Part shown: positions 1 to 8,289 of the stretch, piece by piece
How positions within the stretch are numbered: the first letter of the stretch is position 1
Layout: each line of letters begins with the position of its first letter
DNA from: an uncultured Planctomycetota bacterium
GTDB taxonomy: Bacteria; Planctomycetota; Phycisphaerae; SM23-33
Reading direction: 5' to 3'
Length of the DNA stretch: 64,000 nt
Assembly: GCA_903892515.1 (NCBI GenBank)
Contig: CAITIS010000102.1
Coordinates: 1-64,000 of the forward strand
Notes under the pieces: model-generated
The model's input: only the letters and a program-made list of their open reading frames with translations
Databases searched by the model: none
Told to the model about the DNA's origin: nothing
Translations under genes and position numbers: made by a program

Positions 1-12
1 ACGCCCACACCG

Positions 13-213
13 ATGCTCGCCGCGGATCAAGTCGCCGCCATCCTGAACTGTTCAACGCGCACGGTATATCGCTTGGTCGATTCGGGCCGCATGCCGCCAC
101 CCTGCCGGCTGGGTGGGCTGGTCCGCTGGAACGCCGCCGTCATCGAGGCGTGGATCGCCGCCGGATGCCCGGTCCCTGGCAAGCCGCAGGTAGGTCAGAT
201 TCAGCGGAATTGA
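13..213 (+). CDS. AlpA/excisionase-like helix-turn-helix DNA-binding protein (5' end may lie outside the window)
   Basis: MLAADQVAAILNCSTRTVYRLVDSGRMPPPCRLGGLVRW matches the MerR/AlpA-type HTH pattern; the frame is open upstream to base 1; sits just upstream of an integrase. Confidence 0.8.
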   Translation: MLAADQVAAILNCSTRTVYRLVDSGRMPPPCRLGGLVRWNAAVIEAWIAAGCPVPGKPQVGQIQRN

Positions 214-292
214 TAGCACTATTTCCCTTGGTCTGTGGCGGCGGTTGAGGCTCAGTGTGCCCACAAGCTTTAGCTGCTTGCAGAGGTGAACA

Positions 293-1756
293 ATGGCCAC
301 GATTTACCGCAAGGTGTACCCGGTCCCCATGCCCGAGGGGGCGGAGATCATTAACCGTCGCGGCCAGCGGCTGGCACGCTGGATCGACGGCAACGGCAAC
401 GTCAAGATCGCCCCACTTGCGGCAGACGGCAAGAAGATCATGCACAAGGCGGGCTGCTGGTATGCCCGCTATACCGACGCCGACGGCGCCGCCTGTCGCG
501 CTTCCACCGGCTGTCACGACGAACAGGCGGCGCGGAAGGTCTTGGCGGATTTGCTTGCCGAAGTGGACAAGATCCGCTCAGGTATCTTGACGCCCCAGGA
601 AAGTCAGGCGACGCGGCACGCGGCCCGGTCGATTGCCGAACACGTTGCGGACTATCTGGCCTTCCTGAAGGTCAAGATCATTCGAGGCCGCCGGCTCTCG
701 GAATCCCACCGCTACAACGTGGACAAGCAACTCAACCGGCTTATCAATGAGTGCGGCTTCAAGCGAATCGGTGACGTCACGCGGCAAACCGTCACGAAAT
801 GGCTGAGCGATGAGACTGACCGGTCGGACAAAGCGCCCAGAACCGTCCTGAAATATCGCATGACGCTGATGGCCTTCTGCAAGTGGGCCCTGAGAGAAGG
901 ACGTATCGTCTCTAACCCGCTGGTGGCGTTGCCGGGCGTGGCGGTAGATGAAGACCGCCGGAAGCGTAGGCCTCTCGCCATTGACGAGATCGTCGCTGTC
1001 CTGGAAGTAGCTAGGATGCGTCCGCTGCGTGACGCCCTGCTGATTCGCCGGGGAGCCCGCAAGGGCCAGGAAATCGCCCACGTGAGCCATACCGAGCGCA
1101 ATCGGTTGGCTCAGCTCGGCCGGGAGCGGGCATTGATCTACAAGACGCTCATCTATACCGGCCTGCGCAAGAACGAACTGGCCAGCCTGACCCTGGCCGA
1201 CGTGCATCTCGACTGCGAGCGCCCGTTCCTGGCACTGGCCGCCAGAAATGCCAAGAGCGGCAAGGGCGCGAGCATTCCCTTGCGAGCCGACTTGGTGCAA
1301 GAACTCCGCGAGCACCTGGAAGAAAAGCTGACGCGGCGCCGCGGGGAGATGTTCAAGAATGGCCGGACTGAAATGCCGCTGGCACTGCCGGGCGGCATGA
1401 CGCTTTTCAACGTGCCGCAGGGCCTGGTGCGGATTTTCGACCGCGACCTGGTGGCCGCCGGGCTCGCCCACGAGGTCGTAGACCCGCAGACCGGAAAGAA
1501 ACGGATCGACAAGACCGACGCCGATGGCCGAACCCTGGACGTTCACTGCCTGCGGCATACCTTCGCCACCTTGCTCAGCAAGGCCGGCGTGGTGCCGCGA
1601 ATGGCCCAGGAACTGATGCGTCACAGCGACATCCGGCTGACGATGAACGTGTACACCCACCTGCAACTGGTCGATACCGCCAGTGCGGTGGAATTGTTGC
1701 CGCGAATCGGACTGATGCAGCGCGAGGCTGACCACAACGTCGCCGCTGGGGCATAA
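293..1756 (+). CDS. Tyrosine recombinase / phage-type integrase
   Basis: Catalytic motifs TGLRKNELASLTLADV (Arg I), HCLRHTFATLLSKAG (HxxR), LMRHSDIRLTMNVYTHL (H...Y). Confidence 0.93.
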   Translation: MATIYRKVYPVPMPEGAEIINRRGQRLARWIDGNGNVKIAPLAADGKKIMHKAGCWYARYTDADGAACRASTGCHDEQAARKVLADLLAEVDKIRSGILTPQESQATRHAARSIAEHVADYLAFLKVKIIRGRRLSESHRYNVDKQLNRLINECGFKRIGDVTRQTVTKWLSDETDRSDKAPRTVLKYRMTLMAFCKWALREGRIVSNPLVALPGVAVDEDRRKRRPLAIDEIVAVLEVARMRPLRDALLIRRGARKGQEIAHVSHTERNRLAQLGRERALIYKTLIYTGLRKNELASLTLADVHLDCERPFLALAARNAKSGKGASIPLRADLVQELREHLEEKLTRRRGEMFKNGRTEMPLALPGGMTLFNVPQGLVRIFDRDLVAAGLAHEVVDPQTGKKRIDKTDADGRTLDVHCLRHTFATLLSKAGVVPRMAQELMRHSDIRLTMNVYTHLQLVDTASAVELLPRIGLMQREADHNVAAGA

Positions 1757-1866
1757 GCCCATGTGCTCTCGGGCAAACGCCCGTAAACAAACGCCCGTAC
1801 ACAGACCGTTGGGCTCAAGAAAATACTTTACATCTTTCGTTGGTTTAGGTATCAGGAAGCTATTCC

Positions 1867-4800
1867 ATGACTGCTGCCCAATCTGCCATCGACCAAACTT
1901 TAGAAGTCCTTGGCTACAAGGGCTCGGCGAACTTTCTGCTGCGCAATTCACCAGAGCTCGATTCAGCAGTTGATCTTGCCCACATTTTCCGAAAAGCTGT
2001 TGCTGATTGCAGTCTTCGCGGCGTCTACGTTCTTCGCCCTGACTCAAAGTCCGCAGAATCGATCACGCCTGTAGTTTATGTGTGCGAAGCAACGGACGAC
2101 GCCGCGGCAGAGGCGATACACAAGCGGGTGTGGAACCAAAATATTGTCCCGTTCGTGGTAGTGCACACACCACGTTGCGTCCGGCTCTACTCGGGCTTCA
2201 GATACAGCGAGCCGGCTCAATCTGACCCTAAGCGAGGGGTTCTTCGAACTGCTACAGCATTCAATGAAATTGCTGCTGCGATGGCTGGCTTGACGGCAGA
2301 AGCCATCGATACCGGCGTTATTTGGCGAGAATGGGCCGAGGCGGTTACCCCTGACACGCGCGTCGACTGGACGCTCCTGGATCATCTTCGTCGCTTGGAA
2401 GACATGCTGCGGAAGCAAGACCTTGACAGAGGCACATCGCATGCCTTGATCGGAAAATTCGTCTACCTGCGATATCTTCGCGACCGGGGCATCTTGTCTG
2501 ATCGAAAACTAGATCGCTGGAACATTGATCCAAAGGATCTCTTCAGCCGAAATGCTACCCTCGCAGCCTTCTGGGCGGCCAATGATCAGCTTGATGAGTG
2601 GCTGAATGGTGCGGTTTTCCCCCTTTCAACGCGGAAGGATGCGATCAAGTCGACGCACTTGAAGAAGGTGGCTGGCGTCTTTTTCGGTGATGACCCCGCG
2701 GGCCAACTCCATCTGGATTTTGGCGCGTATGATTTTTCGTGTATTCCGACCGAAACGTTATCTAGCATCTATGAACAATTCGTCCACGCTCCTGAGGATG
2801 ACGGGAAGTCCCTAGGAAAAGAGGCTGGAGCATTTTACACGCCCGTGCCGCTTGTTAACTTCGTACTGAACGAACTTGACCAGGCACGTTCCCTTCAAGA
2901 AGGGATGAAGGTGCTCGATCCGGCATGTGGCTCTGGCGCCTTTCTTGTTCAATGCTACCGCCGACTAATCGAGCGTAAGAAGCGAGCAGCAAGAAAAGCA
3001 CAGTTAACACTCCGTGAGCTCCGCGACTTGCTGACAGATCACATTTATGGCGTCGAGAAAGATGGGGATGCGTGCCAGGTCACCTCACTCAGTCTGGTGC
3101 TCACCTTGCTGGACTGCGTAGAACCGCCCGATCTTGAGAATAATCCCACATTCAAGCTGCCCAGCCTTGCGAACAAGAATGTCTTCGAAGCTGATTTCTT
3201 TGATCCAGATTCGACTTGGGCCAGAGCGGCCGCGCAGCTGCGATTTGACTGGGTTGTCGGTAATCCACCTTGGAAGGATCTAAAGCTGCGGACGGCGCCC
3301 GTCTCAGATCCGCACGCGTGGGCATGTATGCAGAAGAACGCCAAGAGCATGCCGGCGGGAGGCAACCAACTGGCGGAACTATTTGTCTGGAAGGTCATCG
3401 GCTGCATGTCATGCGGCGCCGTGGCGGGACTTGTCCTGCCGGCAATGACGTTGTTCAAGCACGAGTCTGCCGACTTTCGTCGGAAACTATTCCGTGAACA
3501 TTCGGTTTGGTGCATAGCAAATTTCGCCAATCTGGCATACGTTCTTTTCGGAGGTCGAGCAGAACGACCAGCCTCTGTCTTCTTCTTTCGTGAGACACCG
3601 CCCAAAGAGGACTCGCGCATTTTGACCTACGCTCCTTTGATTGTGAATCAAGAAGCCAACCGACCAATGCCGGGCAGGAAGACAACAACATGGAACATTG
3701 TGGTTGACTCATCGGATATTAGAGAACTCCGGGCGCAGGAAGCAGCTGAGGGCGGCATGCTTCTGTGGAAGCTGGCCATGTGGGGTTCGCATCGCGATGG
3801 AGCGTTGCTTGCCAGAGTTGGATCTCGATTCAGTAGCTTGCTCGCCTTTGGCGCAAAGCATGGCATCGTGGCACGTCAAGGACCGGAGTTGCGGGAAACT
3901 GGAGTCAAAGGCACAGAATTCGTCCCTGAATTGGCAAACCAGAAACTGGTCCGATTGCGTGAATTGCGAAACTCAGGTCGCCTGTTCTGGTTACCTGAAG
4001 ACGCCATAGGGCACATCAGTCCACGCAAGGCGTACCTTCGACTGCGAGGTGGAAAAGCAGGGCTGGACGTATGCCGACCACCTCATATTATTGTCGATGC
4101 CGCTCGCCGCTTCGCCATCTATACCGACGACTTCGTTGTAGTTCCTCCGAGACAGATAGGCATTGCTGGTCCCAAGGAGAAGAGCGACATTCTGCGGGCG
4201 CTGTCGCTATATCTTAATTCAGATTTCGCGCTTTACTATCAGTTCTTCTTCTCTCCCGCCTGGGGAATCGATACAAGCGTCGCAACCCTGGACGCCCTTC
4301 AGAATTTGCCCGTACCAGTGGAGCATCTCGATTCAAAAGAGTTGGCGAAGTGGGTTGCGATGCAGAAGCGATTGGAGATCCCGCAGCCGCTCGATGCCCT
4401 CAGCGAACAAGGGCAAAGAGCCGCTTTGCCAGAAGAACTGGACACCCTGAACGGCTGGGTATACTCGCTGCTTGGGCTTCACCCTTCCGAACAAATACTC
4501 GTGCAGGATTTCGTTCGCAATAAACTGCAGGCCCTCAAAGGCAAAGTCACAGCTGACAGCCTCCGCATCCCGGCTCAAGGTGAGATGGATGCATACCTGA
4601 AGACACTCAAGAAAGAGTTAGACAATTTTGTTGAGATCGTGGCCAAACGGTACCACCGCGTTCAGGCTGTTGTGGCAGAGCACAGTTCTATGATTTGCAT
4701 CGACCTTGTGGGCAGACGCGAAGCTGCTACCCAGTCAATTGTTACTGCCGATAGCCTCACAGCTGCCGCACTGACTGATGCCATGCGGCGTCTTCGGCGC

Positions 4801-4977
4801 CAGCATAGTCAATGGCTGTATTTTGACCGGTCACTGAAGATTTGCGAGGGCTCACGGACTTACCTGTTCAAGCCCAACCAACGAATGCACTGGACGCGTA
4901 CTCAAGCTCTGCTTGATGCTGATGATTTGATCGCAGACACCTTAGGAAACGAGGATAGTCCTTGCGTGCAGCAGTAA
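1867..4977 (+). CDS. N6-adenine DNA methyltransferase, Eco57I/type IIG-like large methylase
   Basis: GAFYTPVPLVNFVLNELD, VLDPACGSGAFLVQCYRRLIE (motif I), FDWVVGNPPWKDL (NPPW motif IV); 1036 aa. Confidence 0.9.
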   Translation: MTAAQSAIDQTLEVLGYKGSANFLLRNSPELDSAVDLAHIFRKAVADCSLRGVYVLRPDSKSAESITPVVYVCEATDDAAAEAIHKRVWNQNIVPFVVVHTPRCVRLYSGFRYSEPAQSDPKRGVLRTATAFNEIAAAMAGLTAEAIDTGVIWREWAEAVTPDTRVDWTLLDHLRRLEDMLRKQDLDRGTSHALIGKFVYLRYLRDRGILSDRKLDRWNIDPKDLFSRNATLAAFWAANDQLDEWLNGAVFPLSTRKDAIKSTHLKKVAGVFFGDDPAGQLHLDFGAYDFSCIPTETLSSIYEQFVHAPEDDGKSLGKEAGAFYTPVPLVNFVLNELDQARSLQEGMKVLDPACGSGAFLVQCYRRLIERKKRAARKAQLTLRELRDLLTDHIYGVEKDGDACQVTSLSLVLTLLDCVEPPDLENNPTFKLPSLANKNVFEADFFDPDSTWARAAAQLRFDWVVGNPPWKDLKLRTAPVSDPHAWACMQKNAKSMPAGGNQLAELFVWKVIGCMSCGAVAGLVLPAMTLFKHESADFRRKLFREHSVWCIANFANLAYVLFGGRAERPASVFFFRETPPKEDSRILTYAPLIVNQEANRPMPGRKTTTWNIVVDSSDIRELRAQEAAEGGMLLWKLAMWGSHRDGALLARVGSRFSSLLAFGAKHGIVARQGPELRETGVKGTEFVPELANQKLVRLRELRNSGRLFWLPEDAIGHISPRKAYLRLRGGKAGLDVCRPPHIIVDAARRFAIYTDDFVVVPPRQIGIAGPKEKSDILRALSLYLNSDFALYYQFFFSPAWGIDTSVATLDALQNLPVPVEHLDSKELAKWVAMQKRLEIPQPLDALSEQGQRAALPEELDTLNGWVYSLLGLHPSEQILVQDFVRNKLQALKGKVTADSLRIPAQGEMDAYLKTLKKELDNFVEIVAKRYHRVQAVVAEHSSMICIDLVGRREAATQSIVTADSLTAAALTDAMRRLRRQHSQWLYFDRSLKICEGSRTYLFKPNQRMHWTRTQALLDADDLIADTLGNEDSPCVQQ

Positions 4978-5612
4978 GGAAACGCGGGCAGTCGAACAAT
5001 CGTGATTTCTATCTGGCGTGCCTGCGCCGCCACGCTCACGAACTGCTTCGGATGGGCTACGCCCGCCTCTGTCCAAATGACCTTGCCCTCAGCGAAGAGA
5101 CCGAGATTACAGGCGAGTTGGTCCGGGCCATGCACGATGCCGTGCAAGCCGATTCTGCTCCATCATGGGTCGTTCACTATGCCTTGCCAAAAGATGACCC
5201 GCCCTTGAACACACCGTCGCGTCTCGGAAAGGCTCGTTACCGTATCGATATCGAATTCGAGCGAGTGCAACGAGGAGCCAGGCCCCTGTTTCGATTTGAG
5301 GCGAAAAGACTTGGAGAGAGGCGTCCTGCGTCGATCTACCTCGGCAAGGACGGTTTGGGATGTTTCTTGAGTGGCCGTTACCCTACGACGAATTGCCAGG
5401 CGGGCATGATAGGCTACGTTCAATCAGATGACGAGGCGACCTGGGCTTCGAAGATTTCGGAATGCATGTCAAAGGACCGAGGTGCCTATCGAGTCCAAAA
5501 GCTCGGCGAATGGAGAAGAATTCGCATTATTCATGGCCTTAAGTACACATATCAGACAAGCCATGCCACGCCGGCAATCACGATCTACCACGTTCTGTTG
5601 CGATTCTCATAA
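4962..5612 (+). CDS. Uncharacterised protein with PD-(D/E)XK-like signature; candidate nuclease partner of the methylase
   Basis: TTG start overlapping the methylase by 16 bp; YRIDIEFERVQRGARPLFRFEAKRLG fits D-x(n)-E-x-K; later GCFLSGRY...AGMIGYV. Confidence 0.6.
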   Translation: MRAAVRKRGQSNNRDFYLACLRRHAHELLRMGYARLCPNDLALSEETEITGELVRAMHDAVQADSAPSWVVHYALPKDDPPLNTPSRLGKARYRIDIEFERVQRGARPLFRFEAKRLGERRPASIYLGKDGLGCFLSGRYPTTNCQAGMIGYVQSDDEATWASKISECMSKDRGAYRVQKLGEWRRIRIIHGLKYTYQTSHATPAITIYHVLLRFS

Positions 5613-5634
5613 TAGGTGACGAGGTTTCAGCCCA

Positions 5635-5676
5635 GTGCCCGAATCAGTGCCGCCGGTGCCCGAATCGGTGCCGGAC
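5635..5676. repeat. Two imperfect direct copies of a 21-bp unit (GTGCCCGAATCRGTGCC...)
   Basis: gtgcccgaatcagtgccgccg followed by gtgcccgaatcggtgccggac. Confidence 0.7.
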
Positions 5677-5813
5677 AGCAGGCTGAAGTTGTCACTGATT
5701 GGCAAGCGTTGGCAAAACGGGGCGTCCGGCGTCGTCCGCGGCACCGCTTTCCAACGGCCCCAAGTCTTTGGCGCCCCAGGAGAATGGCCACCGTTGTCGC
5801 TTGATGTCAGTGC

Positions 5814-5830
5814 GTGACATGCTCTGTCAC
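5814..5830. repeat. Perfect 6-bp inverted repeat GTGACA-TGCTC-TGTCAC abutting the tRNA 3' end
   Basis: gtgacatgctctgtcac read directly. Confidence 0.75.
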
Positions 5831-5832
5831 AC

Positions 5833-5904
5833 AGCCAGCGGTGGGATTTGAACCCGCAACCCCCGCTTTACAAAAGCGGTGCTCTACCGTTGAGCTACGC
5901 TGGC
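5833..5904 (-). tRNA. tRNA-Thr (anticodon UGU)
   Basis: Reverse complement GCCAGCGTAGCTCAACGGTAGAGCACCGCTTTTGTAAAGCGGGGGTTGCGGGTTCAAATCCCACCGCTGGCT folds as a 72-nt cloverleaf; anticodon loop TTTGTAA; one C-A mismatch in the T stem; CCA not encoded. Confidence 0.95.
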
Positions 5905-6078
5905 GTAAGCGAGGCTGCCTCGGCGGTTGACCGGGCAGCCTCACGCATTCTACCTATTCTGATTGTTCCTGGCCAGCGACGCCTGCCACCGAACAAGGCC
6001 TGCGAGTCCACGACAGGCCCCGACTACACCAGTTCGGCGGCCGAAGCCCTCGGGCCAAGGCTTCCGACAAACACTCCG

Positions 6079-8277
6079 TCAGACCAAGCTCTTCTGGTGG
6101 TACTCGTAGAAGGCGGCGTAGTTCTTCTTGAGATAACCGCCGGCCATCACGCGCACGCCCTGCAGCACGCCGCCGACAACATGCGTCCCGGCGCGAGCCA
6201 GTTGATCGACCGAGCGACGCACCTCGCCGATATTGCTGACACCGGCTCGAATGACGAAGATCACGCCGTCAACCTGGGCGCTGAGCACGCGGGCATCGGT
6301 CACGACCATCACCGGCGAACCGTCAAAGATCACCTGGTCGTACTCGGCCATCATTTCCTGAACCATGTGACGGGCGAATTCCGAGCCCAGCAACTCGGCC
6401 GGATTGGGCGGCATGGGGCCAGCGGGCATGACCGACAGGTTGGGAATCTCGGTAGCGACTACCGCGTCCCGCCACCCGACCGCGCCGATGAGGGCCGAAG
6501 AGAATCCCTGCGACTCGATCGCCTGCGGGAACACCTTGGCAATGGCCGCCTGGCGGAAGTTGGCGTCCACAATCAGCACCTTCTTGCCGGCCTGGGCGAT
6601 GCAAGCCCCCAGGTTCGTCACGACCGTCGTTCGTCCATCCTCGGCCGAGGGGCTGGTGACCAGGAGGCTGCGTCGACTCTGCACCGGGCCGCTGAAGAAC
6701 AGATTGGTGCGGATGTGGCGGAAGGCTTCGGCCGCCGGGGAGAGCGGCGCCTCCAGCACCGCGCGGTAGATGTCCTTGAGTTCCTCGTCCAGGTCGTCGA
6801 TGTGCGGCACCATGCCCAGCAGTGGCATGTCCAACTTTCGCGTGATGTCACTGGGGTTCTTGACGGAGCTGTCCGTCAGTTCCACCAGGAAAGCCAAACC
6901 AAAGCCAAAGACCAAGCCCAGCACGATACCGACCGGAGCCATGATCTTCCACTGCGGCTGGGAACGTTCGCGCGGCTCAGTGGCATAAGCTCCGATGGAC
7001 ACAGGGCCCACCGAAGGGTCTTCTCCCGGCCTGGGCCTGTTGAGCACCAGCTTGCGGTCCATGAGCTTCTCGTCCAGCATGCTGATCTGCCGTTCTATAT
7101 CGGTGGCCTCGGTGCTCTTGGTGGTATACTTAGCAATCTGATTCTCCAGGTCGTGCGATTCGTCGTTCGTTTTCTTGAGCTGATCAGTCAAGTCCTGGCA
7201 TTGCTTGGTCAGCATCGACAACTGCGACTGCCTGATCTCGCTTTCCTTCTGGACCTGGGTCTGCACGATCTCCTTTCGGCGGTCCTTGATCTGGCCCTCC
7301 GTGGAATCGATGAGCGTCTGCAGATGCGTCACCGTCTTGTGACGATCGCCGTAACGGCGTTTCATCGTATCCAGCTGGGTTTCGTACTGGCCCTTCTGGA
7401 AGATCAATTGACGATATGTCTGGTCCAGATCGATCGCCTCGATGACGCGAGGGTTCTTCTCCTGCTCACCGTTCTGCAACTGCTCCTGAAACTGCTTGGC
7501 CGACATCTCGGCCATGGCTTGGTCGGACACTGCCTTGGAGAGATCCCTGTTGATTTCCTGTAGCTTGGAGACAACGACCGCCTGCTGGCTGCGCATGCCC
7601 TCGTTATCGCCGCCGACACGCAGGCCTCTCATATCCTCGCGTATGGCGGTCAACATCTTCGTGAGCCGGTCCTTCTCGGCCGTCAACTTGGCCACAGCGT
7701 CTTCGCGATCCCGTCGCGTCGGCTTGGCCGCAAACGTCACGAACGCATCAGCGACCGCATTGACTATGTCGGGCAACTCCTTCTTGTCCGAGCCCTTCAT
7801 GGACAGCTTGATGAAGGATGTCTCCGGCAAGGCCGCCACGTCCAAATCGCTGATGAATGTCTCGATCACCCTGTCGCGGTGGGTTCGATACCAAACCTTG
7901 TCCTGGACGCGCTTGTCATTGGCCGCTTCACGCAACACTTCCTCGTGCTTGACAAGCTGCGCCTGGCTCCGCTTGTAGCGTTCAATGACCTCCTTGCTGA
8001 TCATCGTGGACATGTCAGCGCTGAAGAAATTGTTCTGAGGCGGGCTGACGGCCAAGTAGGCTTCCGCGCGATACTGCGGCGCATACACCTGCCAGAGTGC
8101 GGTGCCGACCCCTACCAGGGCGCATGTCGAAAGGAACGTCAGGAGAATCAACCAGATCCGCTTGCGAACGATGCGAACCAGGTCGCGCGGAGCCAGCCCC
8201 GCGCCTGTCGGATGAACCCCAGGCCGCGCCGAACCTGGCAACCGTGGAGCCTGATCTTTCGTGATGGCCATTGTCAT
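6079..8277 (-). CDS. Wzz/BY-kinase-type polysaccharide biosynthesis protein (chain-length determinant plus ATPase domain)
   Basis: N-terminal Wzz-like TM region, coiled coil, C-terminal ATPase VTSPSAEDGRTTVVTNLG...VLIVDANFR and a Tyr-containing tail YLKKNYAAFYEYHQ. Confidence 0.9.
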   Translation of the reverse strand: MTMAITKDQAPRLPGSARPGVHPTGAGLAPRDLVRIVRKRIWLILLTFLSTCALVGVGTALWQVYAPQYRAEAYLAVSPPQNNFFSADMSTMISKEVIERYKRSQAQLVKHEEVLREAANDKRVQDKVWYRTHRDRVIETFISDLDVAALPETSFIKLSMKGSDKKELPDIVNAVADAFVTFAAKPTRRDREDAVAKLTAEKDRLTKMLTAIREDMRGLRVGGDNEGMRSQQAVVVSKLQEINRDLSKAVSDQAMAEMSAKQFQEQLQNGEQEKNPRVIEAIDLDQTYRQLIFQKGQYETQLDTMKRRYGDRHKTVTHLQTLIDSTEGQIKDRRKEIVQTQVQKESEIRQSQLSMLTKQCQDLTDQLKKTNDESHDLENQIAKYTTKSTEATDIERQISMLDEKLMDRKLVLNRPRPGEDPSVGPVSIGAYATEPRERSQPQWKIMAPVGIVLGLVFGFGLAFLVELTDSSVKNPSDITRKLDMPLLGMVPHIDDLDEELKDIYRAVLEAPLSPAAEAFRHIRTNLFFSGPVQSRRSLLVTSPSAEDGRTTVVTNLGACIAQAGKKVLIVDANFRQAAIAKVFPQAIESQGFSSALIGAVGWRDAVVATEIPNLSVMPAGPMPPNPAELLGSEFARHMVQEMMAEYDQVIFDGSPVMVVTDARVLSAQVDGVIFVIRAGVSNIGEVRRSVDQLARAGTHVVGGVLQGVRVMAGGYLKKNYAAFYEYHQKSLV

Positions 8278-8289
8278 AGCTGCTACTCC

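Noticed and set aside
578-2047. 489-aa minus-strand ORF antisense to the integrase
   Set aside because: Antisense shadow; the integrase catalytic residues are clear on +
5911-5942. GAGGCTGCC...GGCAGCCTC hairpin between tRNA-Thr and the exosortase operon as a terminator
   Set aside because: Perfect 9-bp stem but no T-tract on either strand; function not supportable
5848-7563. 571-aa plus-strand ORF overlapping the tRNA and BY-kinase-like gene
   Set aside because: Runs through a tRNA gene and antisense to a clear Wzz/BY-kinase-type CDS
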